Shown piece by piece: positions 24,656-32,511 of a stretch of 64,000 bases of DNA. The notes under the pieces are model-generated. The model made no database searches, was not told the DNA's origin, and saw only the letters and a program-made list of their open reading frames with translations. Location: NCBI RefSeq assembly GCF_003314995.1, contig NZ_QNRH01000013.1, forward strand, positions 1-64,000, written 5' to 3'. Origin of the DNA: Pseudochrobactrum asaccharolyticum. Its GTDB lineage: Bacteria; Pseudomonadota; Alphaproteobacteria; Rhizobiales; Rhizobiaceae. The translations under genes were made by a program, and so were the position numbers. Numbering within the stretch: the stretch's first letter is position 1; every line of letters begins with the position of its first letter.

Positions 24656-25669
24656 ATGCGATTCAGTATACAAACTGCAGCTAAAATAATTGCCGGTATT
24701 GTCGGACTTATTTTTCAAGCTTTTCTTATGTATCTTACATGGACCGCAATTAAAAACTACGGATTCCAAAATATAGGCATTGTAGTAGATGATTACAAAA
24801 TCGATATTCCACTATACATTTGGATTGTTTTTGCCATTTCAATAATAGCTATTAACTATCTTTTATTTAATTATATAACAAAAAAAATTAAAGATGAGGA
24901 CGAAGTATCGCGTTGGGATACTTCAGAATTAGACCTTGTAGAACAAAGAATTAATAGGCGTATTGATTACCTTATTAATAATACACCATCTGAAAATTTA
25001 TTAAGTCCAGATTTTTTTAGAAAAATCATTGAAGAGAAATTTGACGATGAAATTATAACTTCCGTTGATGAAGCGCTAACACGACGAGTTAATAAGGAAA
25101 GTAAAACTATTAGAACTCTTGATCAGCTCAATGGAGTGACGCAAGAACTTAAAATTAGATTGGAAGGACCAGCAGGCCGTGCCGAGAGGCATGCACATAC
25201 TGCCCGACGCATGGCGTATATTATGGCTATTCTTGGTATTGGGATTGCAGGATATCGCATTTATTTGCTGACCGATTTAACAACTACACTAAAAGAAATA
25301 TATGAGCTAACTGACGGATCTTCAATCTGGCCTTTTATCATTGCCCACTCAGCGCCATGGCTAGGCCTTGTTCTCTTAATTGAGTTCACGGCTTTACTAT
25401 TTGTGCGCTTCAGTACACAAGCCAGCACTCAGCAGAGATACTTTACCGAAGCCTATACAGAACTAAAAGATCGCCATGCAGCACTCAGCATCATCATTGA
25501 GTACGGAACGCCTGAACAGATCATTACTTCTGCTCGCTCCATGATAATTTATGGCCAACGCCGATTAGCGGAAACGAGTGATGCAGAGACAATAAATGCT
25601 TCATCTAATTTGATTCAGTCCTTAACTGGATTAGTCAATGAAGCTGCGGCGAAGGTCGGTGTAAAATAA
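24656..25669 (+). CDS. multi-pass membrane protein (candidate moron)
   Basis: 337 residues (339 from ATG 24650; ATG 24656 has AGAG at better spacing). Hydrophobic segments near 8-28 (KIIAGIVGLIFQAFLMYL), 48-70 (IPLYIWIVFAISIIAINYLL), about 185-205 and 230-255 suggest four membrane spans; the charged parts between spans 2 and 3 and after span 4 are soluble and helical. It is read against the surrounding leftward genes and is AT-richer, as expected for an independently acquired lysogenic gene. Superinfection exclusion is possible but not shown by any motif. Confidence 0.8.
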   Translation: MRFSIQTAAKIIAGIVGLIFQAFLMYLTWTAIKNYGFQNIGIVVDDYKIDIPLYIWIVFAISIIAINYLLFNYITKKIKDEDEVSRWDTSELDLVEQRINRRIDYLINNTPSENLLSPDFFRKIIEEKFDDEIITSVDEALTRRVNKESKTIRTLDQLNGVTQELKIRLEGPAGRAERHAHTARRMAYIMAILGIGIAGYRIYLLTDLTTTLKEIYELTDGSSIWPFIIAHSAPWLGLVLLIEFTALLFVRFSTQASTQQRYFTEAYTELKDRHAALSIIIEYGTPEQIITSARSMIIYGQRRLAETSDAETINASSNLIQSLTGLVNEAAAKVGVK

Positions 25670-25670
25670 A

Positions 25671-25707
25671 GCTATGTGCGGCTACAGTTTAAATAACCAC
25701 ACATAGC
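25671..25707 (-). terminator. hairpin between the membrane protein and clamp genes
   Basis: GCTATGTG (25671-25678) pairs with CACATAGC (25700-25707). On the minus strand TTTATTTTAC follows, so it can terminate the clamp transcript. Confidence 0.5.
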
Positions 25708-25716
25708 ATAAAGAGG

Positions 25717-26877
25717 TTAAACCCGCACAGGCATCAGGACATACGTTACTGCATCGTCCTTCGTGTCCTTAAATAACGCAGGTGTACCGGCATCACCGAA
25801 GAGCATTTTTACGTCGCCGTCGATTAATGAGAGTATGGCCAACAGGTATTCGCAGTTAAACCCGATGAGCAACTCAGTCTTATTGAATGCAACAATCTCT
25901 GTGGTTGCCGATCCGAAATCCGTATCGGTGCAGGTGAATGATAAAGCTTCGGATTTGAAGTGAAGATTAACCTGCTTGCTTTCTGAAAGAATTGCCGATG
26001 CCTGTTTAATTCCGGCGATCATATCCGAAACCATAGCGGCGACAGGATGATCATTTCCAGTTGGTATGACACGGATGTAATCAGGGAATTTCCCATCAAT
26101 CACTTTGGATTCCAGAGCCTCATCCTCACCAATAAGGAATGAAACTCCGATATCTGCAACAGTGATGAGCGTGCTGTCTGGGCAGGACTTGCGACTTAAT
26201 AGCCGCAATAACTCAATGATCGTTTTACGTGGAATGATCACGCCAGCATCGCGCATTGCCTCACTGCCATCCGGCGCAGGAAATTCATATCGCGCTAAAC
26301 GGTGGCCGTCGGTCGCAGCGAATGTCAGCTCATTGCTGTGGTCTGGGATGTGCATATAGACCCCGTTCAAATAATAGCGTGTCTCCTCTGTGGAGATAGA
26401 AGGTGCCACCTTTGATAAAGCCCTATGCAACTGCGTTGAGGAAATTTTGAAAGAGCAATTTGATCTCTCAATTGCATACCGGAATGACCCTTCCTGATCA
26501 GCGACGGGAAAATCGCTGGTATCATGTTCATGCTTGAGGTCGAGGTTCAATCCGCCAATTACAGCGACTACCCTGCTCTCCTCTTTGACAAGCATTACAT
26601 GAGATGATGCTTTTACTTTCTTGATTGTATTGAGAAACTTATTTGCATCGATGATACATTCGAAATCACGGGTGACATCACCAGAGACAAACTTTGCAGT
26701 ATAAATATCAAGGTCAGTCCCGGTCACACGCACGCCATTTCTCATGGCTTTAATGTGAACCGTTTTTAGTATGTCCACAGATGTGCGCTTCTCAATAATT
26801 TTACAGGCGTTGGTAAGGGCTTCAATAAACGGTGCGTACTCAAGGCGGGCGGAAGTAATGTTCGTCTGCATATTCAT
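25717..26877 (-). CDS. dnaN: DNA polymerase III beta subunit (sliding clamp)
   Basis: 386 residues, three-domain beta clamp: LEYAPFIEALTNACKIIEKR at the start, LTFAATDGHRLARYEF in the second domain, GKFPDYIRVIP linking to the third and a C-terminal YVLMPVRV. Such a phage clamp could recruit host polymerase to phage DNA. ATG 26877 has GGAG six bases before it; an in-frame ATG 21 bases upstream is part of the repeated palindrome. Confidence 0.92.
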   Translation of the reverse strand: MNMQTNITSARLEYAPFIEALTNACKIIEKRTSVDILKTVHIKAMRNGVRVTGTDLDIYTAKFVSGDVTRDFECIIDANKFLNTIKKVKASSHVMLVKEESRVVAVIGGLNLDLKHEHDTSDFPVADQEGSFRYAIERSNCSFKISSTQLHRALSKVAPSISTEETRYYLNGVYMHIPDHSNELTFAATDGHRLARYEFPAPDGSEAMRDAGVIIPRKTIIELLRLLSRKSCPDSTLITVADIGVSFLIGEDEALESKVIDGKFPDYIRVIPTGNDHPVAAMVSDMIAGIKQASAILSESKQVNLHFKSEALSFTCTDTDFGSATTEIVAFNKTELLIGFNCEYLLAILSLIDGDVKMLFGDAGTPALFKDTKDDAVTYVLMPVRV

Positions 26878-26893
26878 ATGTGTCTCCACGAGT

Positions 26894-26908
26894 GCCATAG
26901 TTGGCGGG
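26894..26908 (-). promoter_or_regulatory. start-associated palindrome, copy 2
   Basis: GCCA-TAGT-TGGC followed by GGG; 16 bases before the clamp start and between divergent genes. Its ATG is in frame, exactly 21 bases upstream of the chosen start. Confidence 0.75.
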
Positions 26909-26963
26909 TTCAGTTCATCTTAAGAAAGTCGTGCTTTTATCCCTTAAAGAATAGGGAGTTAGT

Positions 26964-27296
26964 ATGCTGAAATTTGAAATTTCCAGCTCGGATGGAACGG
27001 GCACTTACACAGTCACCATTCAAGGACAGCCAGGCAGTGTAAAAATGTTCTGCACTTGTGCGGCGGGAGAAAAAGGAACCTCCTGTAAACATCGTCTTAA
27101 CTTGCTTGATGGTGATTACAGCGCAATACAATCAAACAATGCAGATGAGCTGCAGGTGCTATCATCTTGGTTGCCTGGAAGCAGCTTAGAGCGCTCGATC
27201 ACAGTTTTACAATCCGCAGATAAAGAGCTTGAAAAAGCAAAGAGGCAAGTTACAGCCGCTAAAAAACAACTTGGTCTAGCGATGCGGAATGGTTAG
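26964..27296 (+). CDS. SWIM-type zinc finger protein
   Basis: 110 residues. FCTCAAGEKGTSCKHR fits the SWIM finger CxC...CxH, followed by a helical tail rich in Lys and Ala. SWIM fingers bind DNA or proteins. It is a single rightward gene inside the leftward block, with its own ribosome site (GGGAG) and its own terminator, so it probably has a separate promoter within 26909-26950. Confidence 0.75.
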   Translation: MLKFEISSSDGTGTYTVTIQGQPGSVKMFCTCAAGEKGTSCKHRLNLLDGDYSAIQSNNADELQVLSSWLPGSSLERSITVLQSADKELEKAKRQVTAAKKQLGLAMRNG

Positions 27297-27318
27297 GCCA
27301 GTCACTTTGAATTAAAAC

Positions 27319-27347
27319 AAAAGGCCGGACAATTAGCCCGGCCTTTT
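27319..27347. terminator. bidirectional terminator
   Basis: AAAAGGCCGG and CCGGCCTTTT form a perfect 10-bp stem with a 9-base loop; A and T runs on the two sides serve both the rightward SWIM gene and the convergent secreted-protein gene. Confidence 0.88.
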
Positions 27348-27351
27348 GTGA

Positions 27352-27690
27352 TTAAAGAACATTCATTTTTTGTAGCTCGTCTTTATTTTGTTCCCGCCAT
27401 TCTTTGGCGGTCTTGCAAAAACCGGCTACGTCTTTTTCGTACTGTTTGAGACTGCCGTCGTACTCAATCTGAGTTTCAGCCTCGATCTTGTCCTTATCCC
27501 AGCCCATTGTCATCCCGAGCCGGTAGATATGACCGGATAATGAGGCGTCATTGTATCTTTGCCCTACGCACTTTTCATTCGCCACAAAAAGCATTGAGAG
27601 CTTTTGGAATTGTTCCTGAGCCTCATTGGCAAAGGAAACATGAGGTGAAAGCATGGTTGCCATAGCAACGACTGAAACGATGATGCGCAT
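27352..27690 (-). CDS. small exported protein
   Basis: 112 residues. N-terminal signal peptide IIVSVVAMATMLSPHVSFA with likely cleavage after SFA, then a 90-residue helical charged domain with two Cys (EKCVGQ, GFCKTA) that could form a disulphide. Probably periplasmic; function unknown. AGGAG precedes the ATG. Ends at a strong bidirectional terminator. Confidence 0.75.
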   Translation of the reverse strand: MRIIVSVVAMATMLSPHVSFANEAQEQFQKLSMLFVANEKCVGQRYNDASLSGHIYRLGMTMGWDKDKIEAETQIEYDGSLKQYEKDVAGFCKTAKEWREQNKDELQKMNVL

Positions 27691-27805
27691 AATGATCTCC
27701 TGATGCGGAGGTCAGTCTGGCATATTACTTAGGCATAACTCATGCCGGTGCGCTGCCGCCTCCATGATGATCATATGAAGCAAATCATACATGGGTTTGG
27801 CAAGA

Positions 27806-28330
27806 TCAATATTGAGGCGTCAGTCCGTAATGGTGACCAAGGTCTTTGACAAACTCAACCGGATCAGCGCCCTGTTCAAAGGCAGCAAGCGTTTTATCAG
27901 CATGTTCGTTGATTAAGTCTTCATGCCCCCAACAAGTGCCGCCTGCCTTATATGCGATCGCATACCAGTTATCTTTCAATATTCCCGCCTTTACAGAACC
28001 CGCTGTGTTTCCAACATTCGGAAGGTCTTTCTCGTAAATGACTGGATAGCCATCTGCATCAACAGCGAATTTAAGAATGTGAGGGACAACCTCCCAATCA
28101 AAAGACATCTGATCAAAAATGTCAGGATCATCTTTGATACACAAGGAATGAACTTTCAGCAGCCACTGGGCAAGTTCGATAGACTGGTGACGCAATTCAA
28201 GAGTCCCTACGCCATCTCTGAGCTCAACCCATTTGTCGATTTTCTCATCCGGATCTAGCGTCCACTCGTTGATGCATTCCCATACACACAAGGCTGCATT
28301 TATTTCATCGTAGCTATATAGTTTGAGCAT
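27806..28330 (-). CDS. hypothetical protein
   Basis: 174 residues, acidic, with Trp-rich N-terminus (CVWECINEWTLDPDEKIDKW). No family recognised. A strong AGGAG site precedes ATG 28330. The 115-base gap to the next gene holds no further recognisable gene. Confidence 0.7.
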   Translation of the reverse strand: MLKLYSYDEINAALCVWECINEWTLDPDEKIDKWVELRDGVGTLELRHQSIELAQWLLKVHSLCIKDDPDIFDQMSFDWEVVPHILKFAVDADGYPVIYEKDLPNVGNTAGSVKAGILKDNWYAIAYKAGGTCWGHEDLINEHADKTLAAFEQGADPVEFVKDLGHHYGLTPQY

Positions 28331-28354
28331 TACGTCTCCTAAACAGCAGCCTTG

Positions 28355-29218
28355 TTAAAGATCACGGCGGATACCGAGGAACACAGGGAAGCGCGGCGCA
28401 CCATGAGTACCAACACCCTGATACTTGAAGGTCACTTTTTGACCGATCAGAGATTCCCGTTCAGACCAGAGCTGATCACGCTGGCTTTGTGTAAAGCCAG
28501 TACCAAGCTCGAATGCGATATCGTTCCAAACACACTGGATAGCACCGAGTGTATCTTTGCCTTTCATACCTGCCTTGGCAGATGACCGTTCCATCCGGCC
28601 AAACACATTGGTCTTGGCTTCATTGGTATTCTCCATCTGTTCAACGGTGCCGGTGATAGTGGCTTCGTCATCAGTGAAGCGCTTTACCTTCAAGAGAATG
28701 CCTTCCCGTGCAGTGGAACGGCCAAATTTATAGATGCCGTTCGGATTTCGAAGCATCGCACCTTCCCAGCCGAGTTTGTCGATACATAAACTCTCATAAT
28801 GATCGAGATCGGCAATATTGTTTATACAGACAGGCATCAGCGGTTCAATGAGGTCGCAAGCAATGGCTTCCATTTTGCGAATACGTGAGGCATATGCGTC
28901 TTTCGGTTCAGAGAAGTTGTCGAAAGCTATTAGTTTAAACTCTGGTGTGCCATCACGGGACATGACTTTAGACTGCACAGTATTGAAATCATCACGGACA
29001 CCGTCGGTATAGGTGAGGATTTCTCCGTCAAGATGAGCAAAAATCGGAGAGGCCAGTGCATCACGGATATGCACGTTTGGAATGGGCTTTAGAGTGCGAG
29101 AAACGACACCAACGTCCGGCATGATAAGGCAACGAATGCCATCGATCTTTGGGGTGGCGAGGTATGGGAATTTCAAAAGGGCAACGTCAGCCGTTGCCGC
29201 GAGAAGCGGTTTAAACAT
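28355..29218 (-). CDS. ATP-dependent DNA ligase
   Basis: 287 residues. Motif I TPKIDGIR with the adenylated Lys24; LDGEIL (motif III), WEGAMLRNPNG (motif IV) and GILLKVKR (motif V) follow in order, as in small T7/Chlorella-type ligases. Seals nicks during phage replication. ATG 29218 has GGAG six bases upstream; the TTG at 29230 would overlap the ribosome site. Confidence 0.92.
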   Translation of the reverse strand: MFKPLLAATADVALLKFPYLATPKIDGIRCLIMPDVGVVSRTLKPIPNVHIRDALASPIFAHLDGEILTYTDGVRDDFNTVQSKVMSRDGTPEFKLIAFDNFSEPKDAYASRIRKMEAIACDLIEPLMPVCINNIADLDHYESLCIDKLGWEGAMLRNPNGIYKFGRSTAREGILLKVKRFTDDEATITGTVEQMENTNEAKTNVFGRMERSSAKAGMKGKDTLGAIQCVWNDIAFELGTGFTQSQRDQLWSERESLIGQKVTFKYQGVGTHGAPRFPVFLGIRRDL

Positions 29219-29233
29219 TGTATTCTCCAATGT

Positions 29234-29246
29234 GCATGATTGCAGG
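29234..29246 (-). promoter_or_regulatory. start-associated palindrome, copy 3
   Basis: GCA-TGAT-TGC followed by AGG; 15 bases before the ligase start. Internal ATG is out of frame with the ligase. Confidence 0.65.
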
Positions 29247-29250
29247 ATAG

Positions 29251-29589
29251 TCAGCAGATGTAAGGATCATTGCCGGTCGAGGCGTGCCAAGTCTCGCCGT
29301 TGCAGTTAACTGTAATGCTTACGAGAGCATCAGGGCCGATCTCATCAACGATAGCGGCCGAATAATCGATATGGGCTTCAGTAGCATAGTGGCCAATGCC
29401 TGACTGAACAGCTCTCATGGCCAACATTTGGCCGGTCTCTGCCTCTAAGTGCTGAGCCACCCAATGCATAATATTGCAGATGAGATCACCGGCAATCGTT
29501 TCTGGATCTTCTCCATCCAGCCCTTGGTCAGAGATAAATGCAGTGAGAAACTCACTAACCGATGCAGCCCTCTTTTGGTTGTTCATCAT
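29251..29589 (-). CDS. hypothetical protein
   Basis: 112 residues, starting MMNNQKRAASVSEFLTAF; no recognised family, beta-rich C-terminus with two Cys. ATG 29589 has AAGGA upstream. It begins inside the end of the preceding gene (35-base overlap) and carries an embedded palindrome copy upstream. Confidence 0.65.
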   Translation of the reverse strand: MMNNQKRAASVSEFLTAFISDQGLDGEDPETIAGDLICNIMHWVAQHLEAETGQMLAMRAVQSGIGHYATEAHIDYSAAIVDEIGPDALVSITVNCNGETWHASTGNDPYIC

Positions 29590-29890
29590 TTTGATTTCCT
29601 TGGTTGCCATGATTGGCGGGATCAAAGGGCGGTAAGGGCTCAAGATGCGCATACTCACCACTCTCACAGTTATTTTCTATGGTTACATGCCGAAGCGGCA
29701 AACCAGTGGTTAGGATGAGATGGGTTCGATAAATATCAATCCGCTCTTGAACGGATATGAAGCGCTCGCCAGTATCAGGGTATGGCTTATGCTGATTGGA
29801 CTCCCATATGAGGTATTCTGCGTATTCAATCAGATCAGCGTGCATATCTCTGTCGGCTTTGAGGCGAACAGCCTCACCGATGCTGACCAT
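29555..29890 (-). CDS. hypothetical protein
   Basis: 111 residues; N-terminal helical part (MHADLIEYAEYLIWESNQ) and a Pro/Asn/Gln-rich end. No family recognised. GAGG lies six bases before ATG 29890, which is inside the end of the 63-residue gene upstream. Confidence 0.6.
   Translation of the reverse strand: MVSIGEAVRLKADRDMHADLIEYAEYLIWESNQHKPYPDTGERFISVQERIDIYRTHLILTTGLPLRHVTIENNCESGEYAHLEPLPPFDPANHGNQGNQNDEQPKEGCIG
29606..29620 (-). promoter_or_regulatory. start-associated palindrome, copy 4 (inside a coding region)
   Basis: GCCA-TGAT-TGGC followed by GGG; 16 bases before ATG 29589 and inside the 3' end of the upstream gene, so the element is kept even where the gene overlap leaves no spacer. 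In-frame ATG at 21 bases. Confidence 0.72.
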
Positions 29891-30065
29891 TCAGCACCTC
29901 ATTAAGATCGACGATTTGGCAATCTCCGCCGCTGTCATGCTCAATGACTTGGTAGACTGTGGCCATAGTGTCCGGTCGGCGCACTAAATCATGCGCCTGC
30001 TGGGCTGCTTCATGCGCTGTTGCAGCGTGGATATGGATTTCCCATGAGACAAGGAATGTCTTCAT
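29874..30065 (-). CDS. small DpnD/PcfM-like protein
   Basis: 63 residues: MKTFLVSWEIHIHAATAHEA then AAQQAHDLVRR, the strand-strand-helix plan also seen at 8305, 33915 and 35126, followed by a short acidic tail. ATGA overlap with the zinc-ribbon gene upstream supports translation. Confidence 0.6.
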   Translation of the reverse strand: MKTFLVSWEIHIHAATAHEAAQQAHDLVRRPDTMATVYQVIEHDSGGDCQIVDLNEVLNGQHR

Positions 30066-30211
30066 AGTGCGACCGCGCCCAGATCCTCAGATTGATGTGG
30101 CTCAATCTCTGCATTGCAGGCAGGGCATCGGTCATTACACGCACATGACCATTCATCCTGCCAAGCCACGTCGCACGCTTCACAATGATAGTGGTTGAGA
30201 TAGGTCGCCAT
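30062..30211 (-). CDS. small zinc-ribbon protein
   Basis: 49 residues with six Cys and a His in CEACDVAW..CACNDRCPACNAE: three CxxC-like pairs, a probable zinc ribbon. ATG 30211 has AAGGAAGG upstream; the longer frame overlaps the VWA gene and is rejected. Nucleic-acid or protein binding is a guess. Confidence 0.62.
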   Translation of the reverse strand: MATYLNHYHCEACDVAWQDEWSCACNDRCPACNAEIEPHQSEDLGAVAL

Positions 30212-30227
30212 ATCACCTTCCTTATTT

Positions 30228-30242
30228 GCCATACTTGGCGGG
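30228..30242 (-). promoter_or_regulatory. start-associated palindrome, copy 5
   Basis: GCCA-TACT-TGGC followed by GGG; 16 bases before ATG 30211, touching the stop of the VWA gene. In-frame ATG at 21 bases. Confidence 0.72.
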
Positions 30243-31394
30243 TCAGATTGAAATATTGATCGTCTCACCGAATGGTGGATTGATCTGGTTGAAATCTTGA
30301 GTGCGACCATAGACACCCCAAAGAACAGGATGTGGCGGCTCATCACCGAAATCACTGACATACATATCTGTGAGATAGATTGTTGCCCGTGCATCCGGAT
30401 ACTTCTCATTGATCTTACGGAATGTATCTGAGAATGCGGTACCGCCGCCGCCTGTAGGGTCTAAGGTAAGCTCGTCGCCAATCTCAAACTCTTGCACATT
30501 ATGCACCTTGGCATCGGCATAGATGACGGTTAGTCGATCAACTGCACCTTCACCAAAAGCGCCGTTTATCTCAGCAGCAAAGTCCCGAAGAATATCGCCA
30601 TCAATAGAACCAGATGTATCTACAGCGATGACGATGTGGCTGACTCCATCCGACACGGTACCGGGTGTGATGTATCCCAGCGGCAGGAGACGACGGTTAG
30701 GCCTTATCCATGAGAAGTCCCGCGTTATGGATTTATCAATGAACCGACGAAGAACAGCGCGCCAATTCACTTTCGGCGTTAGTAGCTCGTCAATGATGCG
30801 CTGAATACCCGCCGGCAGATTACCTTGCTGGGCGGACTTGGCAGTCATTGCCGCTTGCCTGATCTGTGTTTGCATTTCTGCACGAAGCTCTGCTTTGGCT
30901 GCTTCGTCATGCGGCGCGCATCCATCCTTTGTGCCACCGCAACCGCCTACATCGCCCTGCCCTTCATCAGAGTCATCGCTGTTGTTTTCATCGTCGAGTA
31001 TTCGGTAGATTTCTTCCGCAGATAGTCCGGTGAAACGCTCCTCAAGTAAACCGCGTTGTGGCATCCGACCAACTTTGCACTCAACCAGCTCGCCATTGAT
31101 GGCGTAGTCACACGCTTTATTCCAGCGACCAGGTTTGCGGTGCTGGCGTCGAATGTGATGCTCGAATGCGTTGTGCATGACCTCATGAGCGAGGACAAAC
31201 ATCAGCTCATCTTTCTTGAGACCGAGCACAAATGGTGCGTGATAGAACAAGTGACGCCCATCGACTGCCATTGTGTCGATCTCAGGGTCATCTGTGGCGT
31301 CAACCTTCTTCATTTGCAGCATGAGAACACCAAAGAATGGGTGATCCCAAAGCAGTGAGGACTGTGCCCTGAGGATGTGGTCTTCGACGTTCAT
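30243..31394 (-). CDS. VWA-like / DUF2201 putative metallopeptidase-fold protein
   Basis: 383 residues. Residues about 60-130 hold FVLAHEVMHNAFEHH, a HExxH-like site (70-74) with RWNKACDYAING as in DUF2201; after an acidic linker, the C-terminal part IVIAVDTSGSIDG (MIDAS Asp-x-Ser-x-Ser) with TDMYVSDFG is a VWA-like domain. Proteins of this kind pair with MoxR/CobS-like AAA ATPases; one is encoded at 32504. Probably part of a remodelling complex. Confidence 0.85.
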   Translation of the reverse strand: MNVEDHILRAQSSLLWDHPFFGVLMLQMKKVDATDDPEIDTMAVDGRHLFYHAPFVLGLKKDELMFVLAHEVMHNAFEHHIRRQHRKPGRWNKACDYAINGELVECKVGRMPQRGLLEERFTGLSAEEIYRILDDENNSDDSDEGQGDVGGCGGTKDGCAPHDEAAKAELRAEMQTQIRQAAMTAKSAQQGNLPAGIQRIIDELLTPKVNWRAVLRRFIDKSITRDFSWIRPNRRLLPLGYITPGTVSDGVSHIVIAVDTSGSIDGDILRDFAAEINGAFGEGAVDRLTVIYADAKVHNVQEFEIGDELTLDPTGGGGTAFSDTFRKINEKYPDARATIYLTDMYVSDFGDEPPHPVLWGVYGRTQDFNQINPPFGETINISI

Positions 31395-31398
31395 GTCA

Positions 31399-31806
31399 CT
31401 ATCCTTTGAGTGATGGGAGTTTCATATTGTGGATTGGCCAGCTCTGGCCATGCACATGAAGTTGATATCCAGACATTGTCTGGGTGCGTGGCGGTGGGGG
31501 ATTTATGATCGATGCGGCCATGATACGGGCAATTGTTTTGCCACTCAGCTTGGAGCGTAGGTGCTCCGTCATACTGGCGGAGACTTTCACCTTCTGTGGC
31601 CGAATGCGTTTACTGATGTAACGATGGCAAGTTGCGCTGAATTTCCGAGTATGAGGGTCGTACCTCAAAGTGAAGGAGCGTGCACATCTACTGTCTATCC
31701 CGAACTTTTTCTTTCGCTTTGACATGAAGCGCCATTCGAGTGTGGATGGCCTTCCGAATTCTCGGATCGGCCCCACGATACGGGATAGGATAAGATTGCG
31801 ATCCAT
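31399..31806 (-). CDS. member of a local paralogous family
   Basis: 135 residues, basic. STLEWRFMSKRKK, TLRYDPHTRKFSAT and LRSKLSGKTIARIMAASII align with the proteins at 31808, 32179 and 36808 (W-x-F, (Y/F)-x(4,6)-R-(K/E)-FS, then L-x(4)-L(S/T)P-(E/D)-x-IA). AAGGA precedes the ATG. No known family. Confidence 0.65.
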   Translation of the reverse strand: MDRNLILSRIVGPIREFGRPSTLEWRFMSKRKKKFGIDSRCARSFTLRYDPHTRKFSATCHRYISKRIRPQKVKVSASMTEHLRSKLSGKTIARIMAASIINPPPPRTQTMSGYQLHVHGQSWPIHNMKLPSLKG

Positions 31807-31807
31807 T

Positions 31808-32179
31808 TTATTTCCTTATGATTGCAAGAGCAGACGCCTTGGCGATTGCTTCAGGTGAAAGTCTGGCCTTGAGTAGATCGACCACACGCCCCTCCAAGAC
31901 GGGATCGTTATCACGAAGGAACATCTTGTCGTGGACGCACTTGACTCCGTAATCTGATAGCGATTGTTCAATGGATCGCATTGTCCGCCCACCCAAACCT
32001 TGGCCGACGACATTGCCTGACGCACTAAACTCTCTGGTCTCAGGATTGAATATCAGAACCCAATGGGCAGTCGTGTAATCACCCCTGATGCCGTTGAAGT
32101 ACCATCGCGCCGTATGGGTGGTGCCTTTCTTCACAACTTCATAGTTGAACGGCCCGTATATCTTTCTGACGATTGCCAT
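31808..32179 (-). CDS. member of a local paralogous family
   Basis: 123 residues: RWYFNGIRGD, HWVLIFNPETREFSASG and LLKARLSPEAIAKASALAI carry the family pattern most clearly. Two ATGs follow each other at the end of the previous gene; the second (32179) is better spaced from GAGGG. Function unknown. Confidence 0.68.
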   Translation of the reverse strand: MAIVRKIYGPFNYEVVKKGTTHTARWYFNGIRGDYTTAHWVLIFNPETREFSASGNVVGQGLGGRTMRSIEQSLSDYGVKCVHDKMFLRDNDPVLEGRVVDLLKARLSPEAIAKASALAIIRK

Positions 32180-32511
32180 CATTGCCCTCGATATTGGAGT
32201 GAGAGTGCGACCGCTTTAGCGATTTGCTCCGGTTTTAGTTGCGACCGCAAAATGTTGGTAACAGAACCTTTGTAACTAACTGGCTCGTCTGGAGCCGAAG
32301 CGAATAGCGATTTCTGCCCCATTGCTGCAGCATATTTAATCGCTTGTTCGCGTTTGATGTTGCGGACTGAAAACTTCCGCGTGATGAAACAATAGGAGAG
32401 TGACCACGCAGCAAATGCACCGTCAGTCCGGACACTGGAGAAGAGCCAACGCATACAGCTGGCCTCTTCAATGGTTTGGTAGGCGCCATAGACAGCCTTG
32501 ATCTTAGCCAA
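32179..32511 (-). CDS. member of a local paralogous family
   Basis: 110 residues: RWLFSSVRTDG, WSLSYCFITRKFSVRN and LRSQLKPEQIAKAVALSL match the neighbour at 31808 closely. The probable start is a TTG at 32511 (AGGA eight bases upstream), inside the end of the AAA gene; no ATG fits. Function unknown. Confidence 0.62.
   Translation of the reverse strand: MAKIKAVYGAYQTIEEASCMRWLFSSVRTDGAFAAWSLSYCFITRKFSVRNIKREQAIKYAAAMGQKSLFASAPDEPVSYKGSVTNILRSQLKPEQIAKAVALSLQYRGQ

Noticed and set aside
27732-27745. GCAT-aactc-ATGC palindrome upstream of the exported-protein gene
   Set aside because: Spacer, core and distance to the start (42 bases) differ from the 14 start-associated palindromes.
31813-31823. 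ATGATTGCAAG half-match to the palindrome before 31806
   Set aside because: Lacks the first arm and is within the coding end of the neighbouring gene.
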